DNA of 64,000 nt. It comes from Brasenia schreberi. Taxonomy: Eukaryota; Streptophyta; Magnoliopsida; Nymphaeales; Cabombaceae. Position 1 is the first letter of the stretch. Each line of letters begins with the position of its first letter. The notes under the pieces were generated by a model. That model did no database searches. It saw only the letters and a list, made by a program, of their open reading frames with translations, and had not been told where the DNA came from. The stretch lies in assembly GCA_036023115.1 (NCBI GenBank), contig JAYKKT010000047.1, positions 2,292,001-2,356,000 of the forward strand, in the 5' to 3' direction. Below, piece after piece: positions 39,399-52,500 of the stretch. A program made the position numbers and the translations under genes.

Positions 39399-40276
39399 TT
39401 AAGTCCATACTTATTTATAATGGTGATTGATGAGTTAACAAAACATATTTAAGATGAAGTACCTTGGTGCATGTTATTTGCAAATGACATTGTGTTAGTG
39501 GAGGAGTCTAAGGAAAAAGTTAATAGAAAATTGGAACTATGGAGAAAAACATTAGAAAGCAAAGGCCTCCTACTTAATAGAACAAAGACAGAATATATGG
39601 AATGTAAGTTTGATCATTTGGTTACTTTAGAGGACATAAAAATTAAAATTGGTACACATTGCATTCCTCAAAAGGAAAGTTTTAAATACCTAGGGTCAAT
39701 TTTTAAGAGTGATGGAAGAATTGATGGAGATGTTACGCATAGAATTAACGCTAGTTGGTTAAAATGGAGAGAAAGGCATTCTTTGTGATAAGAAGATATC
39801 ATTAAAGTTAAAAGGTAAATATTATAGAGCAGCAATTACGCCTGCCATGTTTTATGGTTCTGAGTATTGGGTAGTTAATCATCAACATGTACAAAAGATT
39901 CTGTGACAAAAATGAAGATGTTGAGATGGATGAGTGGTCATACAAGAAAAGACCATATACATAATTAGGTTATTAGAAACAAATTAGGAGTGACACCAAT
40001 AGAGGATAAAATGAGAGAATATCATTTAAGATGGTTTGGACATATAGAAAAAATATCAAAAGAAGAACCTTTAAGATGGTATGAAAAACTAAATTTGAAA
40101 AGTATTAAAAGAGGTAGAGGACTACCACAAAAGTGTTGAAAAGAAACAATAAAAAATGATTTAGCTTATTGTGAGTTAATTGCTAGCATGTTACATGATA
40201 GGGCTATGTGGAAACAAAGAATTAATGTAGCCGACATCGTCTAGTATGGGAAAAGGCTTAGTTGTTGTTGTTATAG
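39399..40276 (+). mobile_element. 5'-truncated RTE LINE copy
   Basis: Starts inside the reverse transcriptase domain at the [15 protein letters not shown] region and runs to the GTTGTTGTTG tail. The catalytic box reads FAND. Flanked by ATATAATGCATATAATAT (39381-39398) and ATATAATGTATATAATAT (40277-40294), an 18 bp target duplication with one change. An in-frame stop near 39437 and a frameshift near 39785 break it. Confidence 0.93.
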
Positions 40277-40294
40277 ATATAATGTATATAATAT

Positions 40295-40630
40295 GCCATG
40301 ACACTTGTTCACTCATGAAAGCCTATTGATTTTGAATGACATGAGTATTATTTAAAAATTTTAAAAAGTTTTTAGAAAAGTATAATAAATATTTTTATTA
40401 CACTAATGTTACTAAAAAACAACGTATGAACATGAGTGAATAAGTAAGACCAAGTCAGTATATATAGGAAAATTGGATCCTACCCAACATATGCATCCTC
40501 ATATCCACCGGTCACTTTTGGGTGGCTTCAGTGAAATTTCAAAATTTATAAGGGGTTTTGAAAAAGTATGAAAAATATTTTTATTATACCATGTTAGTAA
40601 AAAAGGGCAGGTGTCAAGGTGGGCAATATC

Positions 40631-40707
<77 letters not shown>

Positions 40708-42290
40708 GTTATTCAGGTTTGAAACTGAACCGATAAACCAAAATTTTATGAAATTGTAAACCTAACCGAACCAAAATAGAAAATTTGGGTTTGGTTCTGT
40801 TCAGCTATTCAGTTATAACCTAATATTACTCACCCCTACAAACAGGTATTATAGTGTGGATAGGGTCCAACAAAATGATGACTTATAAAATATTTTTATT
40901 TTATAAAAAGAAAATTATAACTGCAAAATAGTTTTATTTTCTTGTAAAATAAACAAACATTTATTTTTAAATGGGAGACATGTACAGTGATATATTGTGT
41001 AACATCTATCTCAATAAATGGGATGAGTTGGAATATAGGACCTTTAAACGTGACCATGTCACACTTTACGGCCATGCATTTTTGGTAGAGATGAGAGGCC
41101 GACCCTCGATGAGAAAGAAACGGCATCAACAATTCAATTAAATAGTATAACAAATAAGTTTAGAATCAAGATTTTCATTTGAGCTTTTCGTCTTTCATGG
41201 GCAAGCTGGGTTTGTTAGACCAGTGGCGTTTAGAAATTGTTTATGTTTGAGCATCTCTTTTTTCTCCGACGGGTTCTCACGGAACATCAGAAAGAAAATG
41301 GGAGTGGTTTTGGTCCCATCACGGGGACTTTGATCCCGGCCCCGCCCCACCCCATGAACATCCTAATGCCCACTTAAATTCCATGTCTCCTCCACTTTGT
41401 GTGAGATAAAGTTTGGTTTAATTGATGCAAAGTGAAAAATTCCGGCATTGCATGCAACATTCAGTCAATATTTATCCGTTCAAAACGCTGCCTAAGGATT
41501 CTCCTATAAAGGTATTCTCTTTACCTCGCTGAAGATGAGAAGCCCGTTGATGGAGGGCATCTTTTCGTTTCCACCAGTTGCAGTTTGGCAGACCAATAAT
41601 GGCACAAAAACTTCTTTGCACACTGGAACTGGAAGATTCTGCTTCTGTCACTTCAATCGCATGGTATCTCCCAATACTTGGTGCTCATTTAAAGATGCCT
41701 TGGATGCTCTTTCAAAACTAAGGATCTCTTATGTCATAAACCGGTTGACACGAGCATGACCTATTCTTTTTTGTGTTGCTTTTGGTAGACATGAACATGA
41801 AAGGAAACATGCACAACCCAACCTGAAATGTCAAGTTTTCCTGTAGTGTGTTGAATTGGCAGCCCAAGCATTATGTGATAAATGGGTCTTGGTCTCATAA
41901 ACAGGTGAACCTGACAACAACCCGACTCTTTCTCGTGTTACTTTCGGTGGGCACAAACACTATAGGAAACATACATATCCCTGACATGATCGTAGGCTTT
42001 TTGGGTAGTCTCCATATCAGGTTTTCCTATGGTGCATTATTTTACCAACCTTTGGTGATTTCATGTTTTGGGTTGTGTACGTGTTGTGTCAATGTTTGTA
42101 TGGTAAACAAGTCAACCTGTACACGGCTTGAATCTTCTCATTTTACTTCGATGGACACGAACATGGCAAGAAATATGTATGTACTTGACACTGAAGCACG
42201 CTTTTTGCATTCTATCCTTTCCGTGCAACATCGTCTCTACCCAATCAGGTTCGGATGTGGAGATAATATGCCCCGAGTCTGACCCAATAG
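40295..42290. other. Intergenic region with microsatellite and degenerate repeats
   Basis: A (CT)n(TA)n tract runs 40637-40705, followed by a GGTT/AACC-rich stretch to about 40835. At 41760-42200 three loosely similar blocks (TTGCTTTTGGTAGACATGAA, TTACTTTCGGTGGGCACAAA, TTACTTCGATGGACACGAA) recur about every 180 bases. No gene recognised. Confidence 0.5.
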
Positions 42291-42295
42291 TTTGC

Positions 42296-42413
42296 CCCGA
42301 ATCTGTATGTAACCCCTCTCTTTCTCTTTCTTTACGGCCGGCCGTTCACCCCAAATCTGTATGTAACCCCTCTCTCTTTCTTTTTCTTTACGGCCGGCCG
42401 TTCACCCTTATGT
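42296..42413. repeat. Tandem duplication (about 55 bp) with a 12 bp palindrome
   Basis: Two units each hold ATCTGTATGTAACCCCTCTC, a pyrimidine run and ACGGCCGGCCGT (42334-42345 and 42390-42401), followed by TCACC. Confidence 0.9.
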
Positions 42414-42796
42414 AAGCGCTGGTCTCTTGGTCATGGTCCAAGTTTGTGGCATTGCTAACACATCCCCATACACGACTAGCTAGCAACTCAAAGGTGCTAT
42501 AATTTATAGTTGTTAAAGTATGTGGCCATTCTCGGCTCAGGTAACGGTTGGATTAGTCAATCCAATCCATTACCTGAGGATAGACCCAGATTTGGTAACG
42601 GACGACAGTTATCGGAAAATCCGGTAACAATCATCCGTTATAGCTCCTAGACGAAGAAAGCCACAGGCAGATAAGCACGACAAAGAGGGACACATATAGA
42701 ACAAAAATACATGAAATACAGTGAAAAACATACATAAAAGGAGTATTCGTCTGTGCGAGCCCCTATGTGAGAACCTCGTGTCCTCACCCGCATACC

Positions 42797-45700
42797 ATTC
42801 CACTGCATCTTCAGAGGACTTCAAATCAGAGAGGCCATCACTGGTTCCCTACAACAACAAGGAGAATCAGGTACACGGCTCATTCATCAGTGGTATCACG
42901 GTCTGATTCTCTGTAAAGAAGAGTGAGAGGGTTAGCAAAAAAAAAGAGACGAAACGAAAAAAAAAGAAAGAGAGAGAAGGCGACAGTCGGTAGAGGCAGA
43001 GAAGTCACAAGGCTAGAGGCAGGTCGGCAAAAGCTGAAGGCAAAACCCAGAGATATGCCAACACAGCCAAAAAGCCGAAGGCAAAACCCAAAGGCAGGCC
43101 GGCACGGCCAAAAAGCCGAAGGCAAAACCCAAAGGCAGGCCGGCAAAAGTCGAAGGCAAAATCCAGAGGCAGGCCGACAAAAGCCCGAAGGCAGAGGCAG
43201 GTCGGCAAAAAGCCGAAAGTAAAGACAGGCCGACACAGCCAAAAAGCCAAAGGCAAAACTCAGAGGCAGGCCGACAAAAGTCAAAGGCAAAACCCAGAGG
43301 CAGGCCGGCAAAAGTCAAAGGCAAAACCCAGAGGCAGGCCGACAAAAGCCCAAAGGCAGAGGCAGGTCGGCAAAAAGCCGAAAGTAAAGACAGGCCGGCA
43401 CAGCCAAAAAGCCAAAGGCAAAACCCAAAGGCAGGCCGACAAAAGTCAAAGGCAAAACCCAGAGGCAGGCCGGCAAAAGTCAAAGGCAAAACCTAGAGGC
43501 AGGCCGACAAAAGCCCAAAGGCAGAGGCAGGCCGGCAAAAACTCGAAAGTAAAGACAGGCCGACAAAAGCCCAAAAGCAAAAGCAGCCCGACAAAAGCCC
43601 AAAGGCAAAGGCAGGAAGGAAAAAGCCAGAAGGCAAAAGCAGGTTGGTAAGAGCCGAAGCAAAGTTAGGCCAACAAGAGAAAAAGCCAGGAACCCGCCGA
43701 CAACCGACGAACGGCCAGAGAATCCCCTCTGGCCCCCTCCCTCTCTGTTTTCTCCCTCCCTCTCTCTGAACCTTTTAGAGAGTCTCTTTCTCCCTCTCTC
43801 TCTCTCCATGTAAAACGTTGTTAAAGCGTTTTTGTATAAAATAAAAAAAGAAAAGAAAACGAAATCAACGGTTTCGGAAAACCGCGATGGTAAAACCAGC
43901 ATTCAGTTTTCTGAAACAGCCAAAAAGACAAAACTACTCCTGTCCATTTTCGGATATTACGTAGTTGCCATGGTAAAAAGATAGTTTTACCCTTTGGTTG
44001 TTTATAAAATTTACTAAAAAACTAAAGGCTGTCATTTTACTATTTTATCCAACCTGGTTTGAATAATTTTAGTTCTGCCATTAGCCAAAATGCAAGTTTA
44101 CCCCTATTCTTTTGGAAAAATTACAGATTCACCCTAAGGGTTAAAATTATGATTTTAGCCCCGATCAATTGCGAATTTTACAGGAATACCAAATAGTGAT
44201 TTTATAAAATTACAAAAGCGGACAAATAGATAAAATTACAATTTTATCCCTTGGTATCCTTTTAGGAGTTCAAAGGCAGAAAACCCCTTAAAAAAAAAAA
44301 TTTCAAAAGATTATCTACTACATATTTTGCATCACTTTTACATATCTCTTGCTATGTGTGCCTTTGTTTTGGTTTTCTTTTTGGACTGCTTGATTGTTAT
44401 TTTTGCCAAACACTTAAAAATGAGTTTTAGGATATGTGTATCTGAATTGACAAAAATAGAAAAATTAAACAGTCTGAACTTCCAAACATTGAAGAGAAAA
44501 ATTTCGTTGGCTTTAACACTAGAAGGTGTAGAGTATGTCTTAAATGAAACAGTGCATCCTCCACAACCAGATGCAAGTCAACAATAATTAAAAATGTATA
44601 AAACATTTCTAAAGGACGATACCATAGCAAGAATAATCGTGCTAACGTACATGGAGGATGATCTGATTAGGGTATTTGAAAATTTTGAGACCACGAAAGA
44701 GTTGTTTGACTCACTAACAGCTAAGTATGATACAACTGCAAAATTACATGTGTAGTTGCTACTACAGAAATACAACTCCTTCAGAATGAAAAAGGAGAAA
44801 ATATAGTAGAGTATGTAAATCACATGTTAGTGATGGCTAGAGACTTAGCCGTAGCAAAATCAATCATCCCCGAACTGATGCAGATATCAACCATACTGAA
44901 CAGTCTACCTCCATCATGGAACATAGTCACCACTGTCCTAAGATTAGGGCTTGAAATCAATATTTTTGAGTTGCCCCTAAAACTAGCAATAGAATAAGAA
45001 CATATGCTCAAAAACAAAAAGATGATATTGATAGTGGTACAGGATAAGTTAGCGTGTAGCTCCAAATCCAACCAGAAAAAGAAACCAAATAAAAGGTTTG
45101 GCAAGAATAACAAGAAAGGCGATCAAAGTTTTAAGAAATCGTAGAAAGTCGCTTATCAGATCAAGTGTTTCAACTGTAGAAAGATGAGACACTATAACAG
45201 GGGCTGCCGCAATAAGAAAGGTGGAGGAAACAACCCACAGCGCGGACAGTCAAAGAAGTATGATATAATCTGTATGATTTCAGAATGTCTATACTTGAAC
45301 CATCCAGTGACAAGTTGGTGGATAGACTCGGGAGCTACAAGACACATCTCGAACACCAAGAAAGGGCAATGAACCTGAAAGAATATCAACCCGGAGAACA
45401 TCATGTGTATGTGGAAAATAGTACTTTCTCATATGTTCTGGGTATTGAATCCTTCCAAATATTTGTCCAAGGCAAATCAATTGTACTGACCGATGTGTTA
45501 ATTGTGTCATCTATAAGGCGCAATCTAGTTTCGGTCCCTGCATTAGTTAAGAAGGGTTTTGAAGTTAGGTTTATACCTAACAAGGTGACTGTGGGCAAAC
45601 ATGGGATGATCTTGTTCTCAGGAGAATTTGATGTAGAACAAGGATTGTTCAAATTATCAGATAATGAAAGTCATCCATCTTCTACTTATATTGAGAGTGT

Positions 45701-48149
45701 CTTTTCTGTTCATGTGAATATGTGACATAAACGCCTAGGGCATATAAGTCTGGAAAAGTTGAGGAAATTACCCAACTTTGACTTATTGCCCGGATTTGAG
45801 GAAAAGACTTTCAACAAGTGTGAAGCTTGTATTCAAGGAAAAATGACAAGAAAAACCTTTCCCAAGGAAACAACAAGGGCAACAACCTTGTTGGAAATTA
45901 TTCACATAGATTTATGTGGACCTTTTAGAGTAAAGACACATCGGGAAAAGGGTTACTTTATAACCTTTATCGATGATTATTCTAGATATATTTATATATC
46001 TTTTGGCACATAAATCGGAGGCACTTGATGCTTTCAAAGAATATAAGCAAGAAGTAGAAAATCAACTAGGGCATTCGATCAAAGTCTTGAGATCAAACGG
46101 AGGAGGTGAATATACCTCGATAGAATTCTTAAAATTTTACAAAGAATTTGGTATTGCTAAATAAAATACAATGCCTAGGATACCTCAACAAAATGGTGTA
46201 GCTGAAAGATACAACAGAACCTTGCTGAACATGACAAGGTCAATGTTGATTGATGTCTCTCTTTCGAGGATATTTTGGAGAGAAGCAGTAAGTACAGTTA
46301 TTTACGTACTCAATAGAGTACTGTGTAAAGCTGTATTCACTACACCATATGAGATGTGGTTTGGAAGAAAACTCAACCTAGGTCATCTCAGGAGGTGAGA
46401 ATCTATTACACATGTCAAGATCCTTGATGAGTCTAGAGATAAGCTAGACAGCAGGTCCTTGAGATGTATATTCATTGGATATCCAAAAGGTTCAAAAAGA
46501 TATCGGTTTTATCTTAAGGACCACAGACTCATTGAAAGCAGAGATGTTGAATTCTTAGAGGATACTATGAATGACATCCTGGAGAACAATGAGAAATGTG
46601 TTGATGACTTGGTAGATTTAGACCAATCATCTTTTGTGCCCATAGAAGATCTTCCTAAAACTACCGATACCTTAAGTGGACATAAGAGGCCAAGAACCAC
46701 TCCGTCCTACTTAAAGGATTATCACACTTATCTTGTACAAGAAGTGTGTAATTCGGTATATTTGGATGAGTTGACTGATAACTTAACGTATCAGCAAGCA
46801 ATGAACTCATCGGACGCAACAGACTAGGAGAAAGCCATGGATGAAAAAATTGAATCCATTGAGAAAAACTAAGTCTAAAAATTTATTGATTTGCCAAAAG
46901 GAATGAACGCTATAGGTAGTAAATGGGTTTTGAAAAAGAAATATAAGGTCGATGGTGCAATCAATAAGTTTAAGGGGAGGTTGGTTGCAAAAGGTTTTTC
47001 GCAAAAAGAGGGAATAGATTATGTTGAGACATATTCCTCAGTTGTGAAATTTGCATCCATACAGATAATCCTGGTAATATCTGCATACTATGATTTGGAT
47101 TTACATCAGTTAGATGTAAAGACAACCTTTCTAAATGGTGATTTAGAAGAAATCATATACATGCATCAACCTGAAGGATTTGTGGTTGAAGGCCAAGAAG
47201 ATAAAGTATATAGGTTGAAAAAATCCCTATATGGCTTGAAACAGTCACCTCGCCAATGGTATTTGACTTTTCAAAATACCATTATAGAACTTGGGTTTGT
47301 GGCTAACAAACTTGATCACTGTATATATGTTTGGAACAATGGGAGCCACTTTGTCATCTTGTCATTGTATGTAGATGACATATTATTAATTGGAAACGAC
47401 AATGAGATGATTGTCAAAACCAAGTCATGGTTGAACTCCAAGTTCGAAATGAAGGATATGGGAGAAGCATCCTATATCTTGGGTATAAAGATCTCTTGAG
47501 ATAGAGGATCTAGACTCTTATGCCTGAGTCAGGAGAGATATATTGACTATATCCTCAAGAAGTTCAAAATAGGTAAATGAAAGTCTACAGATACACCTGT
47601 TGCAAAAGAGGTTAAATTAAGTAAGGCTAATTGTCCCGGTGAAAGAGACGATAAGCCTAATATTCCTTATGCACAAGCTGTTGGCTATGTTGTGTACAAG
47701 GCCTGATATCAACTTCGCTATTGATCTTGTTAGTAGATATCAAAGTAATCCTGGTTGGCAACATTGGAAACTGTGTTTTCAAGCAGATGAACTGAAAGTG
47801 GTAAGATACTCAGATGCTAACTTTGTTGGGAGCAAAGATGACAACAAATCAACCTCGGGACAAATATTCTTATTTGGAGGTGGTGTTGTTTCTTGGGCAT
47901 GCAATAAACAAGGTTGTGTGGCATTGCATACACAGGAAGCTGAGTATGTTGCTTGCTGTATGGCTGCAACAAGTGTTGTCTGGATAAGCCGCTTCATACG
48001 AGATTTAAAGCTTGAGATAACAGATGAGCCAGTGGACATGCAAGAAATTCCAAGAAATTCCACAGCATCTTCAGAGGGTTGCAAATAAGAGAGACCATCA
48101 CCGGTTCCCTACAACAAGAAGGAGAATAAGGTACACGGCTCATTCATCA
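42797..48149 (+). mobile_element. Decayed Ty1/copia LTR retrotransposon
   Basis: In order on the plus strand: a 93 bp terminal repeat (42797-42889); a primer-binding-site-like TGGTATCA at 42891, complementary to initiator tRNA-Met; a minisatellite leader; gag from about 44420; a CCHC knuckle (CFNCRKMRHYNRGC) at 45166-45207; protease WWIDSGATRHIS near 45316; integrase CEACIQGKMTRKTF and HIDLCGPF at about 45800-46400; reverse transcriptase 46891-47499 with LDVKTTFLNGDLEE and YVDD at 47368-47379; RNase H with RYSDANFVGS at about 47800-48030; then the second copy of the terminal repeat (48057-48149). The Pol order INT-RT-RH is copia-type. Several stops and frameshifts split it, so it is inactive. 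The end of pol and the polypurine tract appear deleted. Confidence 0.92.
43010..43665. repeat. Minisatellite of about 36 bp in the copia leader
   Basis: About 17-18 units built on AAGGCAAAACCCAGAGGCAG followed by GCCGGCAAAAG. Some units are lengthened by an AAAGTAAAGACAGG block. The array lies between the primer-binding-like site and gag and creates long but meaningless open frames on the minus strand. Confidence 0.9.
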
Positions 48150-48430
48150 ATAGTGTCATCCCCTTCTTTAGACTTGCCCTTTAGGCTGGTCATTTGTTCC
48201 TTGGTAATTTTGAAGATCCGCGTAGAATGAAGAACATTTTCAGCTTTTTTTCGCCGATACACGGGAGGATGTATGTAGGGGAAAACGGGTCAGGATGAAT
48301 CTCTTGCCTTGGTAGGTAGACGCGATTCTTCATCTATGCATGGCAAGTTTTGATTGACTCGAAACTATAATTTCCCTGTGTTTTGCCACTTTTATCTAAG
48401 TGGTATTGGTGCTCTGTACTGGATGGTGCA

Positions 48431-48440
48431 ATATATAATA
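48431..48440 (+). promoter_or_regulatory. Candidate TATA box of the HCT-like gene
   Basis: ATATATAATA lies 90 bases before a perfect donor CATACTG|GTAAGT at 48521. Together these could make a first non-coding exon of about 55 bases (48465-48520), spliced to the acceptor CTGTTTCAG at 49550. This is inference from signals only. Confidence 0.35.
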
Positions 48441-49409
48441 ATTGCCAGTATTTCATATATCCAAGGTCCTCCTTCTAAGGTCCGTTGCCATCCTGTTCCT
48501 TCTTTCCCGGTCTCATACTGGTAAGTTCGTATACTTTCGTATCTGGTTGAGTCACTGACATACACATGGAGCTCCGGCCGGGCGTCCGCCCTACCGGAAA
48601 CTGGAAAATCAATAAAGCACGGGGTTGAATCTGTGGGCGATAATACATTGCTAGCACCACCCTAAACAGTCTCATGGGCGATTATCCTCCATGGAGTTAG
48701 AGCTTTAGCTAGAGGATAATGGCGACTAAGAATCTATAGTCAGCTCTGCCACTCAGTGTGAGATGAGGCTGTGTCGACGACGGAGTGACGGATCTAGAGG
48801 TTCTCGTAAGGTGGCGTGAATAGCCCACCGAACTGTTTAGGGTAGGGTGAACTGTGTTGCAGATCATGTATTTAATCAGCTTCTGTTGTGCTGGGTTCTC
48901 AAATTTGGGTAGTGGGCCATAATTCGGCTCAACATAGATCGATCACTGGGTTCATATATATCTAAATCATTTGAATTGGATGGATGGTTGAGATTGATTT
49001 GATAGAAAACCGAGCTTTGAAAAAGAACTATCATCTTTTATAAGGTTGTCTGATTCTATTACGTTTGATTAATTTTTTATATTTTTCTGAAGATTTGCTC
49101 GATTCGAAACCAGGTTCTGTAAACCTCTAGTATGTAGAAGAGAACTACCTTAGTTCACATTTGAACCACACTGATTCATGAATTTGTTATAAACATGTAT
49201 TAAACTTGGTTAGAGCTGAAATTCCTGCCACTTTTAAAGCAAACATTTCTTCATGAATTGTGAGCCCTTGTAGGGCTTTGATATTCATTATCGTATAAAG
49301 CAATAGCTTGTAAAGCATTGAACTTAATAAAAGAGAAGAGATTAAGGGTTTGATATTGTTTGGTAGCCGATAATGTATGGCATCTTGGTTCTGGCCATAA
49401 TGTGTAGAT

Positions 49410-49453
49410 TCTCTCTCTCCCTCTCTCCCTCTCTCTCTCTCTCTCCCTCTCTC

Positions 49454-49484
<31 letters not shown>

Positions 49485-49486
49485 GA
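49410..49486. repeat. (CT)n(CA)n microsatellite upstream of HCT exon 1
   Basis: CT-rich repeats from about 49410 pass into CACACACACA ending at about 49485, some 65 bases before the acceptor at 49550. Confidence 0.9.
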
Positions 49487-49562
49487 CATTTAGTGGTTTT
49501 CTGAAGCCATTCTTACTTGGTGTATTTCTTTCTGTTTCAGGTTAAGCAACGATCTAAAGATA

Positions 49563-52500
49563 ATGGTGAGCAGTGGTCATCATCAGATGTCGTCAAGGTC
49601 TCTAACAATTATTTTGCTCCTTTATGTATAAAAGCCTAACGATTCTCTCTCTCTCCCACACACATACTGCGAGCTTTTCAGTTGGGGTTACTTCCATGTC
49701 AACACGAATTCAGGTCACGTCAACACCGTGTGTGTGTTTTTGTGCGTGTGTGTATATATATTCATATATAGAGAGAAAGAGACAGAAAGGTAAATGAATC
49801 TGTTATAGTATAGATTGTAATCAAATTATGCGACCTTCCAGTATATATATCGATCTTATGTCACTGCGTGTATTTTGCAAGTATATTTTATTATGCAGCA
49901 TGCATGATGTTTATCATATGTATTCAGCATAGGGGACACAAAAAGTAAACTTCACGTAATAATAAACCATTCATTTACATAGTTAATATCAAATGTTAGA
50001 TCAAGCATTATCTAGTAGTCTATAAATTTACTATATGTGTGTGAGAGAGAGGGGCTGCTCTTGAGGGAATTAAGATTTATTGCCATCATAAGAACATGGA
50101 TTAGAAAAACTTTAATTGAGAAAATATTGCATGTCATTTATGACAATTTAACTTATTTACATGACCGAAATTTAATGTTTGTTCATCTTGGTTGCGCAAA
50201 TTTATATGTTTTTGCATCATGCAGGGGGTGGGTAGTCACAGTAGAAAACTCGACGATCGTCCGGCCAGCAACCGAAACCCCGCGGCACGGGCTATGGTGT
50301 TCCAATTTAGACCTCCTGGTGCCAAGCAATCACACACCATCAGTTCATTTTTACAAGCCTAATGGTAGCAAGAACTTCTTTGACACCAAGATACTAAAAG
50401 AGACACTCAGCAGGGCACTGGTTCCTTTCTACCCGTTGGCCGGAAGGCTCGGCAAGAACAAAGACGACCGGACCGAGATCAACTGCAATGGACAAGGAGC
50501 TCTGTTCGTCGAGGCCGTCACCGACATAAAGTTGGATGACCTCGGAGATTTTGCTTCTGCTACAGAGCATATTGAACTTGTGCCTAAAGTTGATTACACA
50601 CAGGATATGTCTTCCTTCCCTCTCTTGCTGGTTCAGGTAAACACTCATCTTAAAAATTTGCACCTGAAAACAAAAAGTGACCTCCATGAACACGATTAAT
50701 TTTCATAAGGTGTTTCCTTTGATTGCTCTTTCACTATCAAACTTAGGCTCAGAGTTTTGGTAATCTAAAAGTTTGATGCATGTATAAATATTAACTTGGG
50801 CCGGACTGAACAGTTACTAAATGTGTCCAGGGTATGGCTTATGAAAATTCGTGTCATACCCATATCCATCCTGATTCCTGATTTCCAATTGAGATCTCCA
50901 TAATAATTCAATGAAAAAACTCTAAAATTATTCTTTTCTGCATGCCATTGATTTTTCTTATATTATGGCCTTTCTATTCTTTGGGTGTGTTGGTGTGTAT
51001 GCATGTATAATTGTGTGCGTGGGAGAGGAATAAAACCACACGAAAAGAAACGACCTGAAAAGGACATGATCGTGTCATAGGTTTATGAATTTTGTGGTGT
51101 TGGTGTCAGCCCAAACCAACATGAAAAAATTGTGTCATTTATGTGTTGGCACGAATGCAACCTAAAGGATCCAAAATATAGAAGGTTTAGATTCACATCC
51201 AACTCTTTATATTCCTCCAATCGCAACTCGACCCGAAAGTTTAAATGGAAATTTTTCAAAAGGATATCATGTGGTTTTTCAATTGTACTTTTTAGGACCT
51301 CAATTTTTTAATATTTTTTGAGGAACATAATGTTTTCAACATTAATCAATCAGGAGCCTGAGATTTCAAACGTTAATCAAGTAAGACCTCATAGCTAATG
51401 ACATTAGTTTTTACATACATGTCGAAAAACCTTAAGTCCTTATATGATTAATAATAGAATCTCGGGTCTGTATTTGATTAATGATGGAAGCTTGATCATG
51501 TCTTAGAGAATTTAAGGTCTCTCAAAGTGTAAAACTTGGGAAAGGAGATGGTAAAATTCTCCCCATTTAAAACCCTTTCACAAAAATATGTGAATGGTAA
51601 TGGCATTTTTTGTTTGCTATTTGGATACAAATCCATGGATCATGATCTGGTGCACCTTGTTTGGCAGGTTACTACTTTCAAATGTGGTGGGATCTGCCTT
51701 GGCATCAGCATCCACCATTATGCAGCCGACGGCCATTCGGGTCCGCATTTTGTGAACTCTTGGTCCGCAATTGCGCGTGGTGCTGATGCAATTTCCCGGC
51801 CTTTCATGGATCGGATCATCCTAAGTGCAAGGAATCCACCCAGACCCGCTTTCCCCCACTTAGAGTTCCAGCCAGGCCCCTCACTCAAAACCAAGATAGG
51901 GTCCAATATCCAACCACAAGAACCGCAAAATAACTTCCACTCAGTTAGAAGATTCAAAATTACCAAAGAACAAATGATGATCCTAAAGAGCAAGGCCAAA
52001 CAAGGGGACAACAGTATGAGCTATACCACCTTTGAGACTCTAGCTGGTCATATATGGAGATGTGCTTGCAAAGCCAGAAAACTGGACCATGACCAACAAA
52101 CCACAGTTTTCATAACAGTGAACGGTCGGTCACGCCTCAAGCCGAACCTACCCAAAGGCTATTTCGGCAATGCCATCTTTTCCGCAGCGCCGGTGGCTGA
52201 GTCGGGTGAGCTCACATCTAGGCCCCCACACTATGCAGCAAGCAAGGTCCATGGTGCATTGATGAGGATGGATGATGAATACTTGAGATCAGCAATCGAC
52301 TACTTAGAGCTGCAACCTAATTTGAGTGCACTCTTCAGCGACATGACCCCGTTCGGATGCCCAAACCTAGTGATCAATAGCTGGGCCAGGTTGTCTATGG
52401 ACGGTGCTGATTTTGGATGGGGAAGACCTTTCTTCATCAGTTCAGTAGGCAAGCAATATGATGGTTGCACTGTCATTTTGCCAAGCCCTTTGAATGATGA

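Noticed and set aside
41535..41759. 74-codon ORF after a CCTATAAAGG string, considered as a small gene
   Set aside because: No domain or family similarity, and it is followed by degenerate repeats; chance is more likely.
43010..43665. CRISPR-like array
   Set aside because: Units are head to tail without unique spacers, in a plant retroelement leader, and no cas genes are present.
42880..43902. Several minus-strand ORFs of 80-158 codons with repeated Cys/Leu/Phe/Pro-rich blocks
   Set aside because: They are read-throughs of the 36 bp minisatellite in the copia leader, not genes.
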